DNA from: an uncultured Alphaproteobacteria bacterium
GTDB lineage: Bacteria > Pseudomonadota > Alphaproteobacteria > Methylaequorales > Methylaequoraceae
DNA length: 64,000 nt
Assembly (NCBI GenBank): GCA_902526175.1
Contig: CABZJY010000001.1
Span: 130,682 to 194,681 of the forward strand
Direction of reading: 5' to 3'
Shown here: positions 56,291 through 64,000 of the stretch, in pieces
Numbering within the stretch: position 1 is the stretch's first letter
Layout: the number at the start of each line of letters is the position of its first letter
Translations under genes and position numbers: made by a program
Notes under the pieces: model-generated
The model's database searches: none
What the model saw: the letters and a program-made list of their open reading frames with translations, nothing else
Told to the model about the DNA's origin: nothing

Positions 56291-56767
56291 ATGAGTGAAA
56301 AGTTTCCAATGACATTAGAGGGCCTTGAAAAGCTTAAGTCAGAGTTAGAGGATCTAAAAAATAACCAAAGACCAGAGGTTATCAAAGCGATAGCAGAAGC
56401 AAGAGAGCACGGAGATTTATCTGAAAATGCTGAGTATCATGCGGCGAGAGAAAAACAAGGGTTTATTGAAGGCAAAATAAATGAATTAGAAAATAAGGTT
56501 AGTAGGGCAGAGGTGATCGATCCCAAGAAAGTTAAAAGTGAAACAGTAACTTTTGGTGCTACAGTTGTAATAGTTGATTTAGAAACAGAGATCAAATCAG
56601 AATATAAAATTGTTGGAGTTGATGAATCAGACATTGAAAAAAAATTAATTTCAATTAACGCACCATTATGTAAAGCGATGATAAACAAAAAAATTAATGA
56701 TACATTTGAGGTACAAACTCCAAATGGTTTGAAAGAATATCTAATAAAAACTATATCATTTAAATGA
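56291..56767 (+). CDS. greA: Transcript cleavage factor GreA
   Basis: GreA rescues backtracked RNA polymerase. The N-terminal coiled coil ends in [25 protein letters not shown], where the acidic tip (D, E) acts in cleavage. The C-terminal FKBP-like domain follows ([24 protein letters not shown]). 158 aa. TATAAT at 56266-56271 after a long A tract could be its promoter; trxB overlaps the stop by 4 nt. Confidence 0.97.
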   Translation: MSEKFPMTLEGLEKLKSELEDLKNNQRPEVIKAIAEAREHGDLSENAEYHAAREKQGFIEGKINELENKVSRAEVIDPKKVKSETVTFGATVVIVDLETEIKSEYKIVGVDESDIEKKLISINAPLCKAMINKKINDTFEVQTPNGLKEYLIKTISFK

Positions 56768-57714
56768 ATTCAAATAAAACAGAGAAGGTTATAATTATTG
56801 GATCTGGCCCTGCTGGGTACACTGCCGCAATTTATGCAGCCAGATCTGGTTTGAACCCACTAATAATATCTGGACTAGAACCGGGCGGACAATTAATGAT
56901 AACTACTGATGTTGAAAATTTTCCTGGTTTTGAAAGTGCAATTCAAGGGCCTTGGTTAATGGATCAAATGCAAAAACAAGCTTTAGCCGTTGGGGCCAAA
57001 ATCAAATATGATACAGTTAAAACAGTCGATTTTCAAAATTTTCCGTTTGAAGTAGTGACTGAAAAAAATGACTTCATAAAAACTTATTCAGTAATTATTT
57101 CCACTGGTGCAAGTGCGAGATGGCTAAATGTAGATGGAGAAGATAATTTTAAAGGTTTTGGAATATCTGCATGCGCAACTTGTGATGGCTTTTTCTATAA
57201 GAACAAAAATGTAGCTGTAGTTGGAGGAGGCAATACCGCAGTTGAGGAGGCACTCTATCTTTCAAATATGTGTAGAAAGGTCACACTGATTCATAGAAGA
57301 GAAAAATTAAGGGCAGAAAAAATACTTCAAGATAGATTAATGAGAAAAAAAAATATTGATTTTATGTGGAATAAAAAGGTTACTAAATTTATTGGTACCA
57401 AAAATCCTAAGGTTTTAACCCAGATAAATATTTATGATGTTTTAGAAAAAAAAGAAAGTTCAATGGAAGTTGATGGAGTATTTGTTGCCATAGGGCACAG
57501 TCCAGCAACAAAAATATTTAAGAATCAAATCCCAATGGATGATAGTGGATACATACATACAACTGATAACTTAACAAAAACGAAAATTGAGGGAGTATTT
57601 GCAGCTGGTGATGTCACAGATAAAGTATATAGACAAGCTGTCACTGCAGCTGGTTACGGTTGTATGAGTGCTATAGAAGTAGAAAACTTTTTAAGTAAAA
57701 AAAATATTATTTAG
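56764..57714 (+). CDS. trxB: Thioredoxin-disulfide reductase
   Basis: TrxB passes NADPH electrons to thioredoxin through FAD and a redox disulfide. [19 protein letters not shown] binds [14 protein letters not shown] holds the CxxC pair (C137, C140), [16 protein letters not shown] binds NADPH, and [23 protein letters not shown] is the FAD-closing motif. 316 aa. Coupled to greA; its end overlaps the convergent panE-like gene by 8 nt. Confidence 0.96.
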   Translation: MNSNKTEKVIIIGSGPAGYTAAIYAARSGLNPLIISGLEPGGQLMITTDVENFPGFESAIQGPWLMDQMQKQALAVGAKIKYDTVKTVDFQNFPFEVVTEKNDFIKTYSVIISTGASARWLNVDGEDNFKGFGISACATCDGFFYKNKNVAVVGGGNTAVEEALYLSNMCRKVTLIHRREKLRAEKILQDRLMRKKNIDFMWNKKVTKFIGTKNPKVLTQINIYDVLEKKESSMEVDGVFVAIGHSPATKIFKNQIPMDDSGYIHTTDNLTKTKIEGVFAAGDVTDKVYRQAVTAAGYGCMSAIEVENFLSKKNII

Positions 57715-58618
57715 ACTTTATCCCCTCTATGATTTTATTGTGTGCGTCGCACGATATTGAAAAATCTTTACCCATTGAAACAACGCTACCCGAAAGCCAA
57801 TCTAATTCTAGTTTTTTTTTCTTTTTAAAATCCATGAACATTGATGAAGTCAAATTTCTTGGCATTTTAGATATTCTTTCTATCCATACTTCAATAGGGT
57901 TATAATCAAATCTTATACTCTTTTTCTTAGATAATAAAAAAGTCTCTTCCATAGCTTTTATAAAAAGGTCTCTGTATTTTTTGTCATCAAAAATTTCCCC
58001 TATTGTCATCTCAGTAAGTGTAGTAATTCCACTATATGCAGACAAAAAAATAAATTTATCCCAAATTTTTTGAGATATTTTATTTGAATATCTAAAGTCA
58101 ATACCAAGGTCATTTACTTTTTCTGAAAATTGAATAATTTTATTTTCATAATTATTTCTAGCAATTATTTTTCCTACAAAAAAGGAAGCTAACTTACCGT
58201 TATGAATAATTTGTTTTTTGTCATCTAAAAAAGATGAAATTTGTGCAACAGCTCCAAAAACTTTTTCTTTTCCAAATTTTTTTTTTATCATACTTTCGGC
58301 AATTACTCCGTTTTGAAACGGCAATATAGTAAAATCACCCTTTGCGTATTTTTTTAGTTCATTTAATGAATCTTCTAAGTCATAAAGTTTTACTGCCAAA
58401 ATCACAATATCCAGTTCAGGACATTTTTTAATATTATTTAGAAGATTAATTTCTTTACATTCAATATTTTCAATTTCACTTTTTAAAATTAGTCCATTTT
58501 GGTTAAATTTCTGGAAGGTTTTTCCCCTGGCTAAAAAAAAAATTTGGAAATTTGATTTTAATAAGAAAGCTCCTAAAAATCCGCCAATTCCACCAGATCC
58601 ATATATTAAAATATTCAT
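57707..58618 (-). CDS. panE: 2-dehydropantoate 2-reductase family protein
   Basis: An NADPH-dependent reductase of the ApbA/PanE family, which makes pantoate for coenzyme A. ILIYGSGGIGGFLGAFLLKS is the dinucleotide-binding start, VKLYDLEDSLNEL and ILPFQNGVIAESMIKKKFG the middle, and NKISQKIWDKFIFLSAYSGITTLTEMTIGEI the C-terminal helical domain with the catalytic Lys region. Paralogues with other ketoacid substrates exist, so the symbol is provisional. 303 aa; 1 nt after the aminotransferase stop. Confidence 0.85.
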   Translation of the reverse strand: MNILIYGSGGIGGFLGAFLLKSNFQIFFLARGKTFQKFNQNGLILKSEIENIECKEINLLNNIKKCPELDIVILAVKLYDLEDSLNELKKYAKGDFTILPFQNGVIAESMIKKKFGKEKVFGAVAQISSFLDDKKQIIHNGKLASFFVGKIIARNNYENKIIQFSEKVNDLGIDFRYSNKISQKIWDKFIFLSAYSGITTLTEMTIGEIFDDKKYRDLFIKAMEETFLLSKKKSIRFDYNPIEVWIERISKMPRNLTSSMFMDFKKKKKLELDWLSGSVVSMGKDFSISCDAHNKIIEGIKSK

Positions 58619-58619
58619 A

Positions 58620-59822
58620 TTATTTTAAAAGAGAAATTGCTGAGTCAATGTTATCGCAAGCTTTTTCCAGTAGCTCCATAGATGAGGCATATGATATTCT
58701 AAAGTAAGGAGAAGCACCAAATGCTTTCCCAGGAACTACAGCTACTCCTGCAAATTCGAGAATAAAATTTGAAAAATCAACGTCGTCTGAAATGACTCTA
58801 CCATCTGGAGATTTTTTACCTAATATACCTTTACATGATGTAAACATATAAAATGCTCCATCAGGCTTGATACACTCTAATCCCTGAATTTTATTGAATT
58901 TTTCATGTATAAAGTCCCTTCTCTTCAAAAACTCAAAAATCCATTTTGGCAAAAATTTTTTTTCAGAATTTAATGCACTTATAGCAGCCATTTGACTAAT
59001 TGATGTTGGGTTTGTAGTTGATTGTGACTGAATCTTAGCAATGGACTTAATAATTTCATTTGAACCCGCTCCATAACCAATTCGCCATCCAGTCATTGAA
59101 AATCCTTTTGAGACTCCATTTACAATAAAAGCTCTTCTATATAATTTTGGTTCAAGATTAATGATATTGTGAAAATTTTTTTCACCATAAATTATATATT
59201 CATAAATATCATCTGATAGAATATTGACATGATCATATTTCATTAAAACTTCAGAAATTTCTTTTAATTCAGTATCTGTGTATACAATTCCGGTTGGATT
59301 TGAAGGTGAGTTCATAATAAACCATTTAGTTTTCTTTGATATTTTTTCTTCTAATTGCTTAGCAGTAATCTTAAACTTTGACTCTAAGCTTGTTTGCAAT
59401 ATTATTGGTTTTCCCTTACATAGTAAAATTATATCTGGATAAGAAACCCAATAAGGTGAAGGAATGATTACTTCATCTCCATCATCAATTGTTGACATAA
59501 AAAGGTTATAAATTACATGCTTACCTCCGACGCCTACTGTAATCTGATCGGTATTGTAATTAAGTTTATTTTCATTCCATAATTTTTTTTTTATAGCTTT
59601 TTTTAAATCTAATATTCCATCAACAGGAGTATATTTTGTGAAATTATTTCTTATGGCTTTAATAGCTTCAGTTTTAATCTCATCAGGTGTATCAAAATCT
59701 GGCTCCCCAGAACTTAAACTTATAATATCTTTTCCTTTAGATCTTAAATCTCTTGCTTTTTGTGATATTTCTACTGTAACAGAGGGTTGAAATCTGCTTA
59801 TTCTTTTAGATAAAAGACTCAT
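58620..59822 (-). CDS. aspC: Aspartate aminotransferase (class I, Ib type)
   Basis: A PLP enzyme interconverting aspartate and oxaloacetate with 2-oxoglutarate/glutamate. SLSSGEPDFDTPDEIKTEAI is the substrate N-terminal loop, SPYWVSYPDI and NSPSNPTGIVYT the core, LSDDIYEYIIYG the PLP Asp region, and VNGVSKGFSMTGWRIGYGAG holds the Schiff-base Lys. The 400-aa length and NPTGIVY context fit the Ib subgroup common in alphaproteobacteria; some members also use prephenate. Confidence 0.93.
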   Translation of the reverse strand: MSLLSKRISRFQPSVTVEISQKARDLRSKGKDIISLSSGEPDFDTPDEIKTEAIKAIRNNFTKYTPVDGILDLKKAIKKKLWNENKLNYNTDQITVGVGGKHVIYNLFMSTIDDGDEVIIPSPYWVSYPDIILLCKGKPIILQTSLESKFKITAKQLEEKISKKTKWFIMNSPSNPTGIVYTDTELKEISEVLMKYDHVNILSDDIYEYIIYGEKNFHNIINLEPKLYRRAFIVNGVSKGFSMTGWRIGYGAGSNEIIKSIAKIQSQSTTNPTSISQMAAISALNSEKKFLPKWIFEFLKRRDFIHEKFNKIQGLECIKPDGAFYMFTSCKGILGKKSPDGRVISDDVDFSNFILEFAGVAVVPGKAFGASPYFRISYASSMELLEKACDNIDSAISLLK

Positions 59823-59899
59823 TAATTTAAGAGGATATTAAAATTTAAATCTATAATTTGTTAATTATATATTATACTAATAATATTGAAATAAAAAAA

Positions 59900-61912
59900 A
59901 TGACTATTTCTTTAAAAAAATTTAAGCCAACATTTGATATTACTAATTCAAGAAGATTTGAACTTGCTTCAGATTTTTCTCCAGATGGGGATCAGCCCAG
60001 AGCAATAGAAAATTTATGTAGAGGACTTATAAAAAAACAAAATGATCAAGTTCTTTTAGGTGTAACAGGTTCGGGAAAAACATTTACTATGGCAAATGTG
60101 ATTTCAGAATTACAAAGACCTGCTTTGGTATTTGCTCCTAATAAAATTTTAGCAGCACAGCTTTTTAGTGAAATGAAAAATTTTTTTCCTAATAATGCTG
60201 TAGAGTATTTTGTATCATATTATGATTATTATACCCCAGAAGCATATGTTCCACGTACAGATACTTATATTGAAAAAGAATCATCAATAAATGAACAAAT
60301 TGATAGGATGCGACACTCTGCTACAAGATCTCTGCTGGAAAGAAAAGATACTATAATTGTTGCAAGTGTTTCTTGTATTTACGGAATTGGATCCGTTCAA
60401 TCATATTCCTCAATGACATTTAAAATTAATAAAGAAACAAAACACAATCTCGATGAAATAAAAAAAAAACTAGTTGAATTACAATACAAACGAAACGACC
60501 AAAATTTTGTGCGTGGAACATTTAGAAATCGAGGTGATATTTTAGAGATATATCCAGCTCATCAAGAAGACAGGGCTTGGAGAATATCTTTTTTTGGAGA
60601 AAGTATTGAAGATATTGACGAATTTGATCCTTTAACTGGCAAAATTTACGGAAATTTGAATAATGTTATTGTATATGCAAACAGTCATTATGTTACTCCA
60701 AAACCATCCTTAAATAATGCTATTAGGGAGATAAAAAAAGAGCTTGTGGATAGAATTGACTTTTTCACTCAAGAAAAAAAACTTATAGAAGCTCAGAGAA
60801 TTGAAGAAAGAACAAATTTTGATTTAGAAATGATGGTTGCTACAGGGAGTTGTTCTGGAATTGAAAATTATTCTAGACATCTTACTGGTAGAAAAGAAGG
60901 TGAACCTCCCCCTACTTTATTTGAATATTTACCTGATGATATAATTCTCTTCGTTGATGAATCTCATGTAACAATACCTCAAATAGGCGGAATGTATAAA
61001 GGGGACAGATCACGAAAGGAAACCTTGGCTAATTTTGGTTTCAGACTTCCCTCATGTAAAGATAATAGACCTTTAAAGTTTGAGGAATGGATAAAATTTA
61101 AAGGACAGACTGTTTATGTTTCGGCAACACCCGGCACATGGGAACTTAGTCAAACATCAGGTGTAATAGTCGAGCAAGTTGTAAGGCCAACTGGTCTAGT
61201 TGACCCTAAGTGCTTTGTAAAACCAGCCAAAAACCAGATTGAAGATCTTATGTATGAATGTAAAAAAGTTGTTGATAAGGGATTTAGAGTATTAGTAACT
61301 ACGTTAACAAAAAAAGATGCTGAAAAAATTACTGACTATTTTAATGAAAATCTTCATAAAACAAAATACATGCATTCTGATATTGACACATTAGAAAGGA
61401 TGGAAATTATTAAAGATTTGAGGACTGGTAAATTTGATATTTTAGTGGGTATAAATTTGCTTCGTGAAGGTCTCGATATCCCTGAATGCGGGTTAGTTGC
61501 AATTCTTGATGCTGATAAAGAAGGTTTTTTAAGATCTCATGTTTCATTAATTCAAACTATAGGAAGAGCTGCAAGAAATGTTGATAGTAAGGTAATTTTA
61601 TATGCTGATGAAAAGACAAAATCAATTTGTAAAGCAATTGAAGAAACAGAAAGAAGGAGAAAAAAACAACAGTTACATAATGAAAAATATGGAATTTCTC
61701 CAAAATCAACTACAAGAAAAATTTTAGATCTAGATGAAAATAAAACCGTATTAAAAAAAGAGACAGAAGTCATTGGCAATAACTTAAATCAACACATTGA
61801 TATCTTAAAGAAACAAATGTTAGAAGAAGCTGAAAACTTAAATTTTGAAAAAGCTGCAACTCTTAGAGATGAGATAAACAAACTTCAAAAAAAGGATTTA
61901 GGGATAAAGTGA
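59900..61912 (+). CDS. uvrB: Excinuclease ABC subunit B
   Basis: UvrB is the damage-verifying helicase-like subunit of nucleotide excision repair. LLGVTGSGKTFTMANVI is Walker A; YYDYYTPEAYVPRTDTYIEKE is the beta-hairpin that inserts at lesions; LFVDESHVTIPQ Walker B; GLVAILDADKEGFLRS and IQTIGRAARN are helicase motifs V/VI. The UVR domain ends the protein (QMLEEAENLNFEKAATLRDEI). The track start 59858 adds 14 weak residues; ATG 59900 gives the usual N-terminus. Confidence 0.96.
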   Translation: MTISLKKFKPTFDITNSRRFELASDFSPDGDQPRAIENLCRGLIKKQNDQVLLGVTGSGKTFTMANVISELQRPALVFAPNKILAAQLFSEMKNFFPNNAVEYFVSYYDYYTPEAYVPRTDTYIEKESSINEQIDRMRHSATRSLLERKDTIIVASVSCIYGIGSVQSYSSMTFKINKETKHNLDEIKKKLVELQYKRNDQNFVRGTFRNRGDILEIYPAHQEDRAWRISFFGESIEDIDEFDPLTGKIYGNLNNVIVYANSHYVTPKPSLNNAIREIKKELVDRIDFFTQEKKLIEAQRIEERTNFDLEMMVATGSCSGIENYSRHLTGRKEGEPPPTLFEYLPDDIILFVDESHVTIPQIGGMYKGDRSRKETLANFGFRLPSCKDNRPLKFEEWIKFKGQTVYVSATPGTWELSQTSGVIVEQVVRPTGLVDPKCFVKPAKNQIEDLMYECKKVVDKGFRVLVTTLTKKDAEKITDYFNENLHKTKYMHSDIDTLERMEIIKDLRTGKFDILVGINLLREGLDIPECGLVAILDADKEGFLRSHVSLIQTIGRAARNVDSKVILYADEKTKSICKAIEETERRRKKQQLHNEKYGISPKSTTRKILDLDENKTVLKKETEVIGNNLNQHIDILKKQMLEEAENLNFEKAATLRDEINKLQKKDLGIK

Positions 61913-62664
61913 CTAAAACTGCACTTATAACGGGGGGGGCAAAAAGAGTTGGGCTATCTATAGCAAAACATTTAGCCTCAAAAGGATTTAACATTGCAAT
62001 TCACTATAATTCTTCAGAAATTGATTCAAAAAAAATAGTTGATGAGTTAAAAAAAAAAAAAACTATTGTTGAGAGATTTAAACTTGATTTAGCTAAGACC
62101 AACTCAATAGAAAAGTTTTTTACTAAAATAAAAAATCATTTTGGAAAAATTGACTTATTAGTAAATAACGCATCTGTGTTTGAATACGATTCCTTAAAAT
62201 CTAGTTCAATGGATAGTTATAACAAACATATGGATATCAATTTGAAAGCTCCATTTTTTTTAAGTAAATATTTTCATGAATATTTAAGAAATAAAGAGGG
62301 TAATATTATTAATATATTAGATCAAAGGGTTGTAAATATTACCCCTTACTTTATATCATACACTCTAAGCAAATCAGCATTATGGACACTCACCCAAAGT
62401 TTAGCACTTTCACTTGCGCCGAAAATCAGAGTTAATGCTATAGGATTGGGTCCAACTTTAAAAAGTTATAGACAAACCAAAAAACAATTTGATCAACAAA
62501 TAATGAGAACCCCTTTAAAAAAACAAGTAAAATTATCAGAAATTAATAATACAATTGATTTAATTCTAAATTCTGAGTCAATTACCGGGCAGCTTTTTCT
62601 TTTAGATAGTGGCCAAAACCTTGGCTGGGCAAACACAAGATCAAAAAAATTTATAGAAGATTAA
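61909..62664 (+). CDS. Short-chain dehydrogenase, pteridine-reductase (FolM)-like
   Basis: A classical SDR with TKTALITGGAKRVGLSIAKHLA as cofactor loop, LVNNASVFEYDSL, and the catalytic Tyr-x3-Lys in FISYTLSKSAL. The arginine-bearing GGAKRVG loop and NNASVFE are typical of pteridine reductases related to FolM/PTR1, which reduce dihydropterins. The usual catalytic Ser position reads NILDQRV, where D replaces Ser as in PTR1-like enzymes. The start is GTG in a GTGA overlap with uvrB. The substrate is inferred. Confidence 0.8.
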   Translation: MTKTALITGGAKRVGLSIAKHLASKGFNIAIHYNSSEIDSKKIVDELKKKKTIVERFKLDLAKTNSIEKFFTKIKNHFGKIDLLVNNASVFEYDSLKSSSMDSYNKHMDINLKAPFFLSKYFHEYLRNKEGNIINILDQRVVNITPYFISYTLSKSALWTLTQSLALSLAPKIRVNAIGLGPTLKSYRQTKKQFDQQIMRTPLKKQVKLSEINNTIDLILNSESITGQLFLLDSGQNLGWANTRSKKFIED

Positions 62665-62948
62665 AAAAAAACTTGACAAGGCATAAGTTGTTCACACCAG
62701 TTTTTCATTTAATTTTTGTTATTTATATACTATGCAAAAAAAAAATACTCAGTTAAATGAGATGGATTATTAATAAATATGTAGTGAATTCAATGGTTTA
62801 TAAAATTGCTTATTTTTTAGGCATATTTTATAAATCCTTGAAGTAATTACTGTTTAATAAAATTTACAACAAATATAAACAAAGTTATCCACAATTTTGG
62901 TGGATAGTTTTTTTTTTATTTTTTATATAATATTATTAATAAAAAAGA
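62665..62948 (+). other. Structured intergenic region before uvrC
   Basis: Nothing over 20 codons is encoded. A possible -10 TATACT (62726-62731) has a weak -35. A 12-bp hairpin (GGTTTATAAAAT 62795-62806 with ATTTTATAAATC 62825-62836, plus an inner TGC/GCA) and a terminator at 62886-62917 follow, so a short RNA of about 180 nt may be made. It could also be only the long 3' tail of the SDR message. Confidence 0.4.
62886..62917 (+). terminator. Rho-independent terminator containing a DnaA-box-like sequence
   Basis: TATCCAC (62886-62892) and GTGGATA (62900-62906) form a 7-bp stem with a 7-nt loop, extended by A-T and G-T pairs below, followed by a 10-nt T run (62908-62917). The left arm with its flank reads TTATCCACA, the consensus DnaA box. 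Confidence 0.8.
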
Positions 62949-64000
62949 ATGATAAAGAGTTTGGAAAATAACATTGAAAATGGACTTGATATGATCAAGG
63001 ATTCGCTGCTTTCATGCCCTAAAACACCTGGTGTATATATTTTTAGTAATAAAAATGAAGTATTATACATTGGGAAAGCAAAAAATTTATTTAAAAGGGT
63101 TAAGTCCTATTTAGGGTTTACTTCTCAAACAAGAAGAATAAAAAAAATGATTTCCTATGCTACAAATCTTAAATTCATAAATACTCATACAGAGTCAGAT
63201 GCTTTATTACTGGAAGCTAATCTTATAAAGAAACACAAGCCGATATTCAATATTAGGCTTATAGATGATAAAAGTTTTCCATATATACTAATAAGTAAGA
63301 GTAATAACTGGTCACGCCTGCAAGTAATTAGAGGACAAAAAAAAAATAAAGGATTTTATTTTGGCCCTTTTTCCAGTCCATCAGCTGTAAGAAATGTAAT
63401 TTCAACTATTGAGAAAGGTTTTTTAATAAGAAATTGTAATGATAATTTTTTTAAAAATAGAAAAAGACCATGTATGCAATATCAGATTAAAAGATGCTCG
63501 GCGCCGTGTGTTGATCTTATAGAAAACAGAGATTATGAAAAACAAACTGAACAAGCCATTTCGTTTTTAAAAGGTGATGATAAGAAAGTTAAAGAAACCT
63601 TGATTCGTATGATGTTCAATTATAGTAAAAATCAAAATTTTGAAGAAGCAGCAAAAATTCGAGATAGGATAAAATCATTATCAAAAATTAATTTAAAAAA
63701 CTTTTCAGTAATTAATGAGAAATCGAATTTTGATATTATGTGTTTTGCAGAATCTAATAATTCAATTTTTGTACAGGTATTCTTTTTTAGGAATGGAAAA
63801 AATTTAGGGAATAAAGAATATAGGTTCCTTAATAGTAAAGAAAAGGAATTTGATGATTGCATCAGAGACTTTATTGCAACATTTTACTTTCGCCATGAAT
63901 CTCCATCAGAAATCATAATAAATAAAAATATTTCAAAACTGGGTGTGATAGAAGAAGCAATAAAGAAGTTAAAACAAAAAAAAACTACAATTCAGTTTGC
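62949..64000 (+). CDS. uvrC: Excinuclease ABC subunit C, 3' truncated by window edge
   Basis: UvrC makes both incisions around a lesion marked by UvrB. It is absent from the ORF track because the frame runs off the window. The GIY-YIG nuclease domain is complete: CPKTPGVYIF, VLYIGKAKNL, ESDALLLEANLIKKHKPIFNI. The Cys cluster CMQYQIKRCSAPC and the UVR motif NFEEAAKIRDRI follow. The RNase-H-like C-terminal nuclease lies outside. The start is ATG 62949; a second Met 14 codons on is possible. Close to uvrB on the same strand. Confidence 0.95.
   Translation, partial: MIKSLENNIENGLDMIKDSLLSCPKTPGVYIFSNKNEVLYIGKAKNLFKRVKSYLGFTSQTRRIKKMISYATNLKFINTHTESDALLLEANLIKKHKPIFNIRLIDDKSFPYILISKSNNWSRLQVIRGQKKNKGFYFGPFSSPSAVRNVISTIEKGFLIRNCNDNFFKNRKRPCMQYQIKRCSAPCVDLIENRDYEKQTEQAISFLKGDDKKVKETLIRMMFNYSKNQNFEEAAKIRDRIKSLSKINLKNFSVINEKSNFDIMCFAESNNSIFVQVFFFRNGKNLGNKEYRFLNSKEKEFDDCIRDFIATFYFRHESPSEIIINKNISKLGVIEEAIKKLKQKKTTIQF

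Noticed and set aside
62885-62893. Replication origin near the DnaA-box-like site
   Set aside because: Only one box is present, without an AT-rich unwinding element plus box cluster or origin-linked genes; the sequence is better explained as a terminator stem.

Overview
The window is a very AT-rich, densely packed bacterial chromosome segment. It most likely comes from a streamlined, probably marine alphaproteobacterium (SAR11-like or HIMB59-like lifestyle; the lineage is inferred, not proven). Evidence for Alphaproteobacteria: an alpha-type SspB, the amidase-rnpB-mraZ junction, MetH split into two ORFs, the dnaG-rpoD and carA-carB-greA groupings, and Gram-negative envelope genes (lpxC, bamD, mlaA, mlaC, asmA-like). 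Genes overlap or abut almost everywhere, base composition looks uniform, and I see no insertion sequence, prophage, CRISPR array or clear pseudogene.

Layout. 1-5.5 kb: surface polysaccharide genes, i.e. a nucleotide-sugar dehydrogenase cut by the window edge, a glycosyltransferase and a sugar C-methyltransferase on +, meeting an extended SDR and glucose-1-phosphate cytidylyltransferase on -. 5.5-10.4 kb: the only loose region, with tRNA-Leu(UAA), a complete miniature transcription unit on the minus strand (promoter, 16S-complementary Shine-Dalgarno, 25-codon ORF inside a 20-bp hairpin, terminator), a membrane metallophosphoesterase, a Met/His-rich outer-membrane barrel paired with a small Cys-rich exported protein, and several tiny membrane or coiled-coil ORFs below the size limit of the supplied ORF track. 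10.4-15.3 kb: sspB-fumC, then an AsmA-like/SH3 pair on -, then a cell-wall amidase.

15.3-36.8 kb: rnpB followed by a long division and cell wall (dcw) operon: mraZ-ftsZ-rsmH-ftsL-ftsI-murE-murF-mraY-murD-ftsW-murG-murC-murB-ddl-ftsQ-ftsA-lpxC-bamD-recN. The order is canonical except that ftsZ sits second, directly behind mraZ, instead of after ftsA. Three TGGGA-type repeats at 10-bp period just upstream of mraZ look like the MraZ operator. 36.8-45.3 kb (-): metF-metH(N)-metH(C)-uvrD-pepP, a methionine/one-carbon operon plus a helicase and peptidase; metF has no ATG/GTG/TTG start that preserves its catalytic motif. 45.4-46.9 kb: mlaA-mlaC lipid transport. 46.9-51.7 kb (-): tRNA(CAU), a membrane protein, rpoD, dnaG, yqeY. 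51.8-57.7 kb (+): carA-carB-greA-trxB. 57.7-59.8 kb (-): panE-like reductase and aspartate aminotransferase. 59.9-64 kb (+): uvrB, a pteridine-reductase-like SDR, a 284-bp structured intergenic region, and the 5' part of uvrC.

The most unusual material is the mini-gene at 6250-6450, the relocated ftsZ under a MraZ operator, the non-canonical metF start, and the hairpin-bearing gap before uvrC. Most of the rest is ordinary housekeeping content.
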